A stretch of 64,000 bases of DNA from Deltaproteobacteria bacterium (GTDB lineage Bacteria; Bdellovibrionota_B; Oligoflexia; Oligoflexales; Bog-1112), in contig JACPKR010000072.1 in NCBI GenBank assembly GCA_016186945.1, forward strand, positions 20,662 to 84,661, in the 5' to 3' direction. The number at the start of each line of letters is the position of its first letter. Within the stretch, counting starts at the first letter, position 1. Shown in pieces: positions 8,839 through 16,271 of this stretch. The position numbers and the translations under genes are program-made. The notes under the pieces are model-generated. The model had not been told where the DNA came from, did not search any database, and saw nothing but the letters and a program-made list of their open reading frames with translations.

Positions 8839-10034
8839 TTGCGTTCGACCAACAGCCCTTGCAAAAAACTTGCGGAATTTGAACTCCATCCGAGTGCTTC
8901 TTTTTCTCTTATCACTGGTCCCGAAGGGTAAAGTAAAAAAGCTGGAACCTTCAGTTTCTGTGCATAATATCTTAAGCCTACCGGCCAACTCTGCGGGCTT
9001 GACTTGCATTCGATGAGAGCCAGGGGCCGCAAATTTCGGGTGATAACGAAATCCACTTCGCGTCGGTCTTGATCTCTTAAAAAGCAAAGCTCGTAACGAC
9101 CATACCCTTGTTCAGACCATGCTGAACAGGCGAGAGCCAGTTGGATTGCCATGTAATTTTCAAAACAAGCCCCTTTATCTTCGCAAAAACTCCATTGTTC
9201 AAAATACCACTTTGCTTCCTTCTTAACAGCTCGGTGTATTTTCCGGTGGAAGGGATAAATACGCAAACCGAGAAACAATGTTTCGAAAAGCCGCAGCCAC
9301 GTTCTGACGGCAACCGGACTGACTTCAATATCTTCGGATAAAGCCTGAAGGGAGAGCGGTGATCCAACGCGTTCAGGAAGCAAACGTGCAAGCATCTCCA
9401 TTTTGTCTAGGCGTTGGACCAAACTGAAATCCCGAACATCTTCGCGTATCAAACGATCAAGATATTGATCTTGCCAGCGTCTGGCCTTTTGCTCACTAGC
9501 CCCTAAAAAAGGAATGGGGAAGCCACCAAGCTGAATGAGATCTTCATCGGAGATTTTAGACGAACTATCCGGCTCCCAGTGTTGCCAATCACGAGGTGCA
9601 GCAAGAATGTTTGAACCTAAAGATGACGTTTCGTCAAATGAAAACGGCCAGAGCTTAAAACTGTTGTAACGTCCTTGTAAACTGTCACCGCCTCTCTGGT
9701 ACTGGTCAAAACGCCCCGAACCTGTGACTATGAAATTTTCCTGCCGAGTGGACGAGTCATAATAACCTTTCAGAATTTTTTTCCAATCCTTGCGCTTATG
9801 AATTTCATCAAAAACGACCATCTTGTGTTCACTACGAAAAAAATATGGTTCTTTTACGTAGGACTTTTTGACTTCTACGGTATCCCAGTTGAAATATGCC
9901 GCTCCTGTTAGTTGGGTCGTCAACCAGGTTTTGCCGACTTGACGCGCCCCTGTTAGGAAAACCATGGGACGAGGAACGAAAATTTTTTCTCTTAACTCTT
10001 GAAAGGCTAAATTCTCTAAGGCCCTTTTAACCAT
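8832..10034 (-). CDS. AAA ATPase with DUF4143-type C-terminal domain (copy 1)
   Basis: With the ATG at 10034 the protein has 400 residues. It has a Walker A GARQVGKT (29-36), a Walker B KMVVFDEIH (71-79), a sensor-type VTGSGR segment, a helix-turn-helix-like region (SLQALSEDIEVSPVAVRTWL) and a C-terminal nuclease-like segment EVDFVITRN..LALIECKSS reminiscent of the PD-(D/E)xK fold. This is the layout of the widespread COG1373 family, whose job is not firmly known. The start is chosen because GAGGA lies 6 bases upstream of 10034, whereas the ATG at 10064 falls inside a 34-base palindrome. A second member lies at 16272-17411. The stop codon is inside a terminator-like repeat. Autoregulation through the HTH-like region is my inference. 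Confidence 0.85.
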   Translation of the reverse strand: MVKRALENLAFQELREKIFVPRPMVFLTGARQVGKTWLTTQLTGAAYFNWDTVEVKKSYVKEPYFFRSEHKMVVFDEIHKRKDWKKILKGYYDSSTRQENFIVTGSGRFDQYQRGGDSLQGRYNSFKLWPFSFDETSSLGSNILAAPRDWQHWEPDSSSKISDEDLIQLGGFPIPFLGASEQKARRWQDQYLDRLIREDVRDFSLVQRLDKMEMLARLLPERVGSPLSLQALSEDIEVSPVAVRTWLRLFETLFLGLRIYPFHRKIHRAVKKEAKWYFEQWSFCEDKGACFENYMAIQLALACSAWSEQGYGRYELCFLRDQDRREVDFVITRNLRPLALIECKSSPQSWPVGLRYYAQKLKVPAFLLYPSGPVIREKEALGWSSNSASFLQGLLVERKI

Positions 10035-10044
10035 GGATAATCCT

Positions 10045-10078
10045 CGCGTAAAACAGATGTTCATATCTATTTTACGCG
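10045..10078. promoter_or_regulatory. Palindromic operator candidate for the DUF4143 ATPase gene
   Basis: Perfect 9-base arms CGCGTAAAA (10045-10053) and TTTTACGCG (10070-10078) are separated by 16 bases. The palindrome lies immediately upstream of the ribosome site of the ATPase gene on the minus strand, where a repressor would cover the promoter. A transcription terminator is unlikely because it precedes the gene. Confidence 0.6.
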
Positions 10079-10118
10079 CGTAGAACCAATATGTACATCG
10101 TTTTCACGACACATTGGT

Positions 10119-10260
10119 AATGCGTAAGCCACTTGGGGCAAGGAGGTGGTTTGGAGGAAACTGCGCAGCTGGTTCCTCCAAGAAATCCCTTGGTGGAGCG
10201 ACGGTTCCCTCGCCCCCCCAAAACCCCCCCCCCCCATTTTCCCCAAGTGGCTTACGCATT
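10119..10260. mobile_element. MITE-like element with 20-base terminal inverted repeats
   Basis: The ends are perfect inverted repeats of AATGCGTAAGCCACTTGGGG (10119-10138 and, inverted, 10241-10260). Between them lie an inner inverted repeat (TTGGAGGAA near 10150 paired with TTCCTCCAA near 10173) and, near the right end, C7-A4-C12 followed by ATTTTCCCC. There is no open reading frame of note inside, and no clear target-site duplication is visible. Length, terminal repeats and lack of coding capacity fit a miniature transposable element or a large palindromic intergenic repeat. Confidence 0.6.
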
Positions 10261-10292
10261 GAGAAGCAATCCCCCGAAGCTCGACCGGAATA

Positions 10293-10940
10293 TTAATATG
10301 CTAGGATTCCCATTCCTAACTGTAGGGCACCGAGTACGAGAGCGACCGAAGTCATCGCTAGTGCTTTTGCGTTGTATTTTTTAATGGCATCACCTGTATC
10401 AAGAATAACCCCTCTTAAGGAATAACCCATGGCCACACTATTAGAAAGAGCTGCGACAATAGTCACGGGCAGTTTCGCCAAGAGTAGAGCCTCTCTTTCG
10501 GGGGGAGTTCTACACTCCGGGTTGGAAAAAGAAGAAAAAGGCCCAATGGATGGTAACACACTTAAGGTATTGAAAAGTAGATTAAAACCCAGGATAAAGG
10601 CCAGAGGAGCATTAGGGAAAACGATGGAATGCGTGGCAAAAGCAGCACTGACTGCCAACAATGTAGCTCCCACTGCACAACCATCGAAGACGCTTGAGAT
10701 GATTTGAGGCGTCATCCAACACTCAGTAGGCCACTCAGAATAAGCATCCAAGGGCGGACAAAAGTGTACGCCTGGATTTTGTTCTTTCAACTTCGTACCT
10801 GCACAAGTCGGACTATCCCCGCATTCTTGACACATCACGGTACAATTATAATTACCCGGTTGAGAAACTTGAGCACCGTCACTTGCAAAGGCAACGGCGC
10901 CAAACTGAAAAAATGCGCTTATGATAAGTGTTTTATGCAT
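10293..10940 (-). CDS. Hypothetical Cys-rich exported membrane protein
   Basis: I do not recognise this protein. From the ATG at 10940 it has 215 residues; ATGs at 10946 and 10955 are alternatives, but the GGAG at 10950-10953 is best placed for 10940. The N-terminus MHKTLIISAFFQFGAVAFA looks like a signal peptide. The next about 50 residues hold seven cysteines (NCTVMCQECGD..TCAG..HFCPP..ECW), suggesting disulfides in the periplasm. The rest is strongly hydrophobic with about four membrane helices and a final LGMGILAY. It is divergent from the next gene, another orphan exported membrane protein, and the two share a 164-base intergenic region. The pairing suggests, but does not show, a joint role at the cell envelope. 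Confidence 0.65.
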   Translation of the reverse strand: MHKTLIISAFFQFGAVAFASDGAQVSQPGNYNCTVMCQECGDSPTCAGTKLKEQNPGVHFCPPLDAYSEWPTECWMTPQIISSVFDGCAVGATLLAVSAAFATHSIVFPNAPLAFILGFNLLFNTLSVLPSIGPFSSFSNPECRTPPEREALLLAKLPVTIVAALSNSVAMGYSLRGVILDTGDAIKKYNAKALAMTSVALVLGALQLGMGILAY

Positions 10941-11039
10941 TGCCATTATCTCCATTTCTTAAATCAGTTCGGGTTGAATATAAGAAAATAAAAGTAATTT
11001 ACAAGGAATTAGTGAAACTGTTGAGCGTTTGGTTTTGAG

Positions 11040-11068
11040 TTGACGTCCTTCTATCTCTGATCTAAAAC
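11040..11068 (+). promoter_or_regulatory. Sigma-70-type promoter candidate
   Basis: TTGACG (11040-11045) and TAAAAC (11063-11068) are separated by 17 bases and lie 36 bases upstream of the start at 11105. Confidence 0.4.
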
Positions 11069-11104
11069 GGGGAACACCACGGATGATTTTTCACGGTAGG
11101 GTTT

Positions 11105-11824
11105 ATGAAATTCTTAATTTTAAGCCTCTTCTTTATTGTGTTATTCTCTCTTACTTCTCTTGGACAATCAAAGGTGCCTGAAAGTTTTGACAGGTTTCAC
11201 ACCAATTTTTTCTTTTGTTTCGACGGATATTGCCCCATTCTCGGAGGGTTTGAAGCGCAGCCTGACGATGCGAATGCAGTGAGAAATTACTTGCGAGAGA
11301 CTTTAGGGCCGGAATGTGATTTTGGCGTTGTCGTTGCACCTGGAACATTGACCAATGGCTATCGTTTGAGTTGGAGTGAATTGGGGGTTGACGACAATAC
11401 GCCAATCAAGGCATCCCCGCTCTGGAGGATCGACAGCGGAAAAGTCATTGTCAAATACGATGCGCACGGTATCGGTACGGTTCAGGAGAGGATGGAAGGA
11501 ATACAGCAATGCTTGGCGAAACCCGAAAATGAAAAAAAGGTTAGCTTGTTTTTGAAGGATAGGGCAGCGGGAGCTTTATGGGGAAGAATGGCAGCGATTG
11601 GAGGACTTGTTGTCGCGTCTTTAGCTAGCTTTTATATCGTTTTTCAGATGTTTTGTGACCTTCAATTCAACCTCATTCGCCGCTGCGGAAGTTATTGCAC
11701 TAATTGTTTAGGGCGCAGTTCTCGCCGAATTGACGTCGTTCCTCCGTCCGCTCCTCCGCCCTATCTAGCCCCCGCAGGCGTTGTGCCTGCGGCCTCGCTG
11801 GAGATGTTGGAAAAGATGCCGTAA
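11105..11824 (+). CDS. Hypothetical exported single-span membrane protein with PSAPPPY tail
   Basis: I do not recognise this 239-residue protein. Residues 1-20 form a signal peptide (MKFLILSLFFIVLFSLTSLG). Residues 21-160 are a soluble domain with a few cysteines, presumably periplasmic. A membrane helix spans about 163-186, followed by a basic, Cys-rich tail (RRCGSYCTNCLGRSSRR, 192-208) and a proline-rich end containing PSAPPPY at 214-220. The last part of the coding region also contains a perfect DNA palindrome (CCGCAGGC / GCCTGCGG at 11772-11792). A TTGACG/TAAAAC promoter lies upstream. The tail motifs match eukaryotic short linear motifs (PSAP, PPxY) in form, but no host relation can be shown from the sequence. 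It is the divergent partner of the Cys-rich membrane protein gene. Confidence 0.7.
   Translation: MKFLILSLFFIVLFSLTSLGQSKVPESFDRFHTNFFFCFDGYCPILGGFEAQPDDANAVRNYLRETLGPECDFGVVVAPGTLTNGYRLSWSELGVDDNTPIKASPLWRIDSGKVIVKYDAHGIGTVQERMEGIQQCLAKPENEKKVSLFLKDRAAGALWGRMAAIGGLVVASLASFYIVFQMFCDLQFNLIRRCGSYCTNCLGRSSRRIDVVPPSAPPPYLAPAGVVPAASLEMLEKMP
11772..11792. repeat. Perfect short palindrome inside the coding tail
   Basis: Eight-base arms CCGCAGGC (11772-11779) and GCCTGCGG (11785-11792) flank a 5-base loop. The sequence encodes the PAGVVPAA stretch at the C-terminus of the upstream-starting membrane protein. Confidence 0.4.
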
Positions 11825-11871
11825 TTATAAGCGAATCTTTGTCACCGAAAGATATTTGATCGGTGATCGGC

Positions 11872-11900
11872 TTGATTTTTCAGAGACGACTAGATATAAT
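11872..11900 (+). promoter_or_regulatory. Sigma-70-type promoter candidate
   Basis: TTGATT (11872-11877) and a perfect TATAAT (11895-11900) are separated by 17 bases, 44 bases upstream of the start at 11945. A weak hairpin (TCACCG / CGGTGA, 11842-11866) lies just before it. Confidence 0.6.
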
Positions 11901-11944
11901 TTTACCTACATCATACATAAGGACATAATAAAAAGGAAAATGAA

Positions 11945-13564
11945 ATGCACAAAAAATATGCATTGATTTTAGCCATGATTGTATCACAGTTTCCAATTGG
12001 ATTATATGGTACAGCTACCATAAAATGGTGTAATACAATACAGGGTGAAATAAGAGAAGGAGGTGCCTTTGGAGACGCAACTGGACTTCTGGTGTTGACT
12101 TCCGGTAATTTAAAGGGTTTAGCATGTTGGCTAGAGCGCTTCCCAGATGGAGCAACAATCGGTACAGATATTTTCCTACGTGATAGTGCCGGTGTAAAAT
12201 ATGAACTTTCTGGCCACGGTAGCGATATAGCGACCGGATGGTACCTTAAGAGTCTTGTAGAGCTGCCCGGTCTGGCAGGGAGACAGGTAAACTTCTGCAC
12301 AGAAAACACGGCGCCTGAAAAACGCTATCTTATTACTAGGTTGTTTATCGGAGGAAAAACGGTTGCACACGTAAAACCGGGTGCAATTGTCATTAATTAT
12401 GAATACCCTCAGGGTAAGAAGCATAAGTTTAATTTCTCCGTTCAAGATGGCGAAAATATTCTCATCACGCCAACAAATTTATCCGGAGGTATTGCTGTTT
12501 ATTTAACAAAAACATCTCTCAAAAAGGCTTCGTGTTTTGATAAGGATCTTTTAAAGGACGCAAAAATTCGTTTTGTGAATTATATCACGGTAAAGAACCA
12601 GACACATCAGAACTTGACTATTAAATTCGCTCCTAGTGGCGTTACAAAGGAGCTAAAAATTGATCCTGCACCTCATGATGGACTTACAACGAATAAAGAA
12701 ATCGAGCTATCTAAACCGCCGACATCAATCAGTTGGGCATCTGATGATGAAAAAATTCAAGGCACCAGTTCAATTGATGATCGCTTCTATGAAAAATCCA
12801 AAGGCATTGTCACCATTGCGGGTAAAGGAATGACGATTGGCGAAGAACCATCAAAAACAGAATTGGTCACCATCTCAAATGCAACATTTGAACCGCTTAA
12901 TATAGTTCTTACAACGGATTCAATTATTCGTCCATTTCAACTCAAACCACTAGATACAACAACGGTTAAGTATATTGGTGTACCGCAACTCATAGCTTGG
13001 GCAACACCATCAGGTAAAACCAAGGGTGAGAGACAATGGGAACACGAGGAAGATGTCACAATAGGTTTTGGAAATCTCATTACATATGATAAACCACTTA
13101 AGTTAACGTCACAACTAATATTCAACAGTAACAACCAAGGGATTGTAGTCACCTTAAAAACTCAACTGGGACAAGAGTATGAATCCGCTATTCCGGCTCA
13201 AAAAACAATCATGATAAAAGCGTCTACCACCGATCAAATCACAAGTTTTGAGTGGCGCGCTGATGACAATAGCTTCACGGGAAAGCTCAATGAAGAACAA
13301 CTTCAAAAACCAAAAATCGATATCCGGGATTCAACAGTCACCACACCATTAATTACTCAACTTACAGCAGATGAAATTATGGCGCTGGCCCCTGCTGGAC
13401 GATCCTGTTCAGCAAGACTAAGCGGAACATTACTTTGGGGGTACTGCGATAAAAGGATGCCAGATAATATATTTTATAGCCTTTATACATCAATTGATAT
13501 AGCTCAATGCCCGGAGCCAGCTGCAATTGAAAATAGGAACGGAACCTTAACGTGTCTTAAATAA
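11945..13564 (+). CDS. Hypothetical secreted protein with three tandem beta-type repeats
   Basis: This 539-residue protein is not recognised. It begins with a signal peptide (MHKKYALILAMIVSQFPIGLYG). Residues 25-200 form an N-terminal region containing four cysteines. Three diverged tandem repeats of about 75-85 residues follow, at roughly 213-298, 306-381 and 387-462. Each carries an N-x-T/N-type strand, alternating hydrophobics, a Pro-containing turn, a conserved Trp-Ala/Arg element (ISWASDDEKIQG, IAWATPSGKTKG, FEWRADDNSFTG) and a closing I-x-I strand. A C-terminal region of about 75 residues has four more cysteines. The coding DNA looks more A-rich than its neighbours. AAGGA lies 6 bases before the start and a TTGATT/TATAAT promoter lies upstream. 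A surface or secreted adhesive role is possible but unsupported. Confidence 0.75.
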   Translation: MHKKYALILAMIVSQFPIGLYGTATIKWCNTIQGEIREGGAFGDATGLLVLTSGNLKGLACWLERFPDGATIGTDIFLRDSAGVKYELSGHGSDIATGWYLKSLVELPGLAGRQVNFCTENTAPEKRYLITRLFIGGKTVAHVKPGAIVINYEYPQGKKHKFNFSVQDGENILITPTNLSGGIAVYLTKTSLKKASCFDKDLLKDAKIRFVNYITVKNQTHQNLTIKFAPSGVTKELKIDPAPHDGLTTNKEIELSKPPTSISWASDDEKIQGTSSIDDRFYEKSKGIVTIAGKGMTIGEEPSKTELVTISNATFEPLNIVLTTDSIIRPFQLKPLDTTTVKYIGVPQLIAWATPSGKTKGERQWEHEEDVTIGFGNLITYDKPLKLTSQLIFNSNNQGIVVTLKTQLGQEYESAIPAQKTIMIKASTTDQITSFEWRADDNSFTGKLNEEQLQKPKIDIRDSTVTTPLITQLTADEIMALAPAGRSCSARLSGTLLWGYCDKRMPDNIFYSLYTSIDIAQCPEPAAIENRNGTLTCLK

Positions 13565-13603
13565 ACTAACCCATAAAACAAAAACATCCAATTGTTTGAA
13601 TTG

Positions 13604-13643
13604 AAACAGGTCATGAATCAACATTTGTGACCTGTCTTGTTTG
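13604..13643. terminator. Bidirectional terminator candidate between convergent genes
   Basis: An 8-base stem ACAGGTCA (13606-13613) / TGACCTGT (13628-13635) with a 14-base loop is followed on the plus strand by CTTGTTTG. It lies 40 bases after the secreted-protein gene and just beyond the end of the convergent lipoprotein gene. Confidence 0.55.
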
Positions 13644-13647
13644 ATCC

Positions 13648-15999
13648 CTACTTAGTCTTGAACATGGAAGTGAAGGAAGAAGTCATCGGGTTGCTCGCAA
13701 GATCCTTGACCCCTTGTGTCACGGTAACTGTATAGGTGCTATTCCTTTTTAATGCAGAAAGTGGGGTGAACGTTGCTACTTTGTTAGTATAGCCTACTGT
13801 TCCAGAAATAGAAGTGTTTGCAAGTTTAAGCTGGATCGTCCCGGTATTGATCGTGTTTGGATTCATGTCTTCAGAAAATGCAATGAGAATTTTAGTTGAA
13901 GTCGCAACAGACACAGTATTGTCAGCTGGGGAGATAGATTGTACAAAAGGAGGCGTCGTATCAGCCTCTACCCCTGTTGTGAACGTCCAACTATAGTCGT
14001 TGAGCATTGAGTTCCCTGATAAATCACGAACCGTATTGCGAATACTTGCGGTATAGGTTACTGAAAAATTTAGATTCGCCGAAGGGGTAAATATAGCAGT
14101 TCGACTTGAGTAGCTAACTATGCCACTGATGGCATTTGAATTCAGATCTTTCAGGGTAAAGCTTAAAGTATTTACAGTCGACGGCGCCATATCTTCGGAA
14201 AACACTGCTAATATTTTTGTATTCACATCGACATTGCTTTGATTTCCAAGGGGAACTGTCGATACGAGTTCGGGACGGGTGGTGTCCGGAGCTGCCCCTG
14301 TGGTAAAACTCCAAACAAAGTCGTTGGCTAAGGCATTCCCGGAAAGATCTAAAATTCCCTCCTTTAAAGTGCACTCATAAGTTGTTGAGTAGGAAAGTGC
14401 TTCGGAGGGCGTGAAAATTGCACTTCGGCCGAAAGCTGAGACGACGCCATTAACCGTTTTCTGATTAGATTTTTCTTTCAAATAGAACGTAATGGGAGTC
14501 ACGGAAGTTGGTGTAATATTTTCGCTAAACGTGGCAGTTACCTTCGTAATGGTGGAAACTTGCAAGGCGTCAGGTTCAGGAGCCGTTAGACTCACTTCTG
14601 GTGGAGTACTGTCAACCGTCGATGCCGTTGTAAATGACCAACTATAGTCCGACTCTAGTTCATTGCCGTTTAAATCTTTAACGCTTCTTAGAATGGTTAC
14701 CTTGTATTTTGTTTCCGGATCCAAGTTGAAAAGAGGTGAAAACACCGAAGTCCGTCCTGTATTTGTAATTGTTCCTATAACGAGAACGCCGTTGGCTTTT
14801 TCAACTAGAAAGCTTGCCGATGTTAAAGACGACGCCAACATAGGTTCTGTAAACGTGACGGAAAATTTGCTGCTGATAGAAACATCTGTCGCTGAGATAC
14901 CTGGTGCATGATTAGATACTTGAGGAGCGGTCAAATCTTGTTGAGCACTCGTCGTAAATTCCCAAATGTAGTCAGACTCGAGAGTATTCCCCGCAAGATC
15001 ACTGACCGAACTTAGGATATGGGCAGTTATACGGCTATCTTCAGGAAGTAAGTCCAACGGTGTAAACGTAGCGACTCTTCCTAAAACACTGACGTTACCC
15101 ACAAGTCGACGTGATGAGGAATCTGTTAGAAAAAACTCGTAGGTCGTCAGAGTTCTTATATCGACGACTTCGGAAAATGTCACGGAGACCTTTCCATTGA
15201 TCGGAACATCTTTACTTTGCGGAAGCGGGGTCACGGAACTAACAACGGGGCGCGTGGTATCAGACTCACTTTGGGTTGTAAAACTCCACTGATAAGAACC
15301 GACCATAGCGTTTCCCCGCAAGTCTTTAACTCGAGAAATGCTTGCAGTATATGTAACACCAATTTGTAAGACTGAAGTTGGTGTAAAAATAACCGTTCTT
15401 CCCAGTTGTTCTGTTTGACCACTGATCAAACTACCGTCGGCGGATACCAGGTTTACAACACCAGAACTAATTGAAAATGGGTCAATCGACTCTGTAAATA
15501 CGACAGAGATCTTTGTGTTAGTAGCAACGTTTTTGGCTTGATTGATTGGTGTTACGGAGCTGACCTTAGGGGGTGTAGTGTCACTCTGTTCTCCCGTTGT
15601 AAATTTCCAAGTATAGTCCTTAACCAAAGTCTTGCCGGAAAGGTTCCTTACTGACTTTTTGACTAGGGCATGAAATTCTCGTGAAGGAGTGAGTCCAAAA
15701 GAAGGAGAAAAGAGTGCAGTATTTCCACTGGAACTCACTTGACCAGCAATTTGTAGCTGAGTCTTGGTATCAAATAAGGTAAACGAGGTACTTGAAATCG
15801 TAGTCGAGACGATCCTTGTCGAGAACACAATCGACAGCTTAGTATTGGTGGCAATATTCGTTGAATTATTTCCTGGGCTGGTTGAAGACACATAAAGTGT
15901 ACGTAAGTCCTCTATAGCGCCATCCCCGTCTTTTGCCCCACAGGCACTGAGGGCTAATAGCCCTAGTGTGAAGCCTGCCCAACTTAGCTTGATCGTCAA
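13648..15999 (-). CDS. Lipoprotein with seven tandem Ig-like (Big_5 / SbsA-type) domains
   Basis: The 783-residue protein starts at a TTG (15999) with GGAGG upstream, has a signal peptide ending in the lipobox LSAC (near residue 20) and is therefore probably a lipoprotein. The rest is seven copies of a domain of about 105 residues. Each begins close to a D-T/S-T-P/R-P linker, then V-x-S-x-x-P, a N-x-x-V-x-x-x-T-K-I/L/V-x-V-x-F-S/T-E element, a V-x-G-x-V strand and a final Y-x-W-x-F-T-T-G. This is the SbsA Ig-like (Big_5) pattern seen in surface and S-layer-type bacterial proteins. The domains are probably spaced stalk modules on the cell surface; no enzyme domain is present. It is preceded by a small overlapping open frame of doubtful status. 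Confidence 0.85.
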   Translation of the reverse strand: MTIKLSWAGFTLGLLALSACGAKDGDGAIEDLRTLYVSSTSPGNNSTNIATNTKLSIVFSTRIVSTTISSTSFTLFDTKTQLQIAGQVSSSGNTALFSPSFGLTPSREFHALVKKSVRNLSGKTLVKDYTWKFTTGEQSDTTPPKVSSVTPINQAKNVATNTKISVVFTESIDPFSISSGVVNLVSADGSLISGQTEQLGRTVIFTPTSVLQIGVTYTASISRVKDLRGNAMVGSYQWSFTTQSESDTTRPVVSSVTPLPQSKDVPINGKVSVTFSEVVDIRTLTTYEFFLTDSSSRRLVGNVSVLGRVATFTPLDLLPEDSRITAHILSSVSDLAGNTLESDYIWEFTTSAQQDLTAPQVSNHAPGISATDVSISSKFSVTFTEPMLASSLTSASFLVEKANGVLVIGTITNTGRTSVFSPLFNLDPETKYKVTILRSVKDLNGNELESDYSWSFTTASTVDSTPPEVSLTAPEPDALQVSTITKVTATFSENITPTSVTPITFYLKEKSNQKTVNGVVSAFGRSAIFTPSEALSYSTTYECTLKEGILDLSGNALANDFVWSFTTGAAPDTTRPELVSTVPLGNQSNVDVNTKILAVFSEDMAPSTVNTLSFTLKDLNSNAISGIVSYSSRTAIFTPSANLNFSVTYTASIRNTVRDLSGNSMLNDYSWTFTTGVEADTTPPFVQSISPADNTVSVATSTKILIAFSEDMNPNTINTGTIQLKLANTSISGTVGYTNKVATFTPLSALKRNSTYTVTVTQGVKDLASNPMTSSFTSMFKTK

Positions 16000-16250
16000 A
16001 GTCCGATGATCCTCCGCGATTCCATCTTTCGGATCGGAGGAACGAACCTAAAACTTAAAGGACATGGGCGTTGTTGCATAATCAAGGCATAGAGCAATAA
16101 GCGCTCCAGGTCGTCGGGCTGTCGTAGAGAGATACCGCTGATACAGCTCACCTCTATTTGTGGGTCGATTTCAGTACAAAAGTAATTTAGTTTGGCAAGG
16201 TTAGAAAAGACGGCGGCCCTGATGGTCGTGGCGTGGGATTTTATAAACAC
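15996..16250 (-). CDS. Possible small hypothetical protein
   Basis: An 84-residue open frame ends in TGA overlapping the TTG start of the Ig-like lipoprotein gene, which would allow translational coupling. It has no recognisable motif or signal peptide, and the composition (several Cys, Arg-rich end) is not distinctive. No good ribosome site was seen. It is listed only because the 272 bases between the two flanking genes hold nothing else that I can identify. Confidence 0.25.
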   Translation of the reverse strand: MFIKSHATTIRAAVFSNLAKLNYFCTEIDPQIEVSCISGISLRQPDDLERLLLYALIMQQRPCPLSFRFVPPIRKMESRRIIGL

Positions 16251-16271
16251 AGCGACAATTCACATAAGAAC

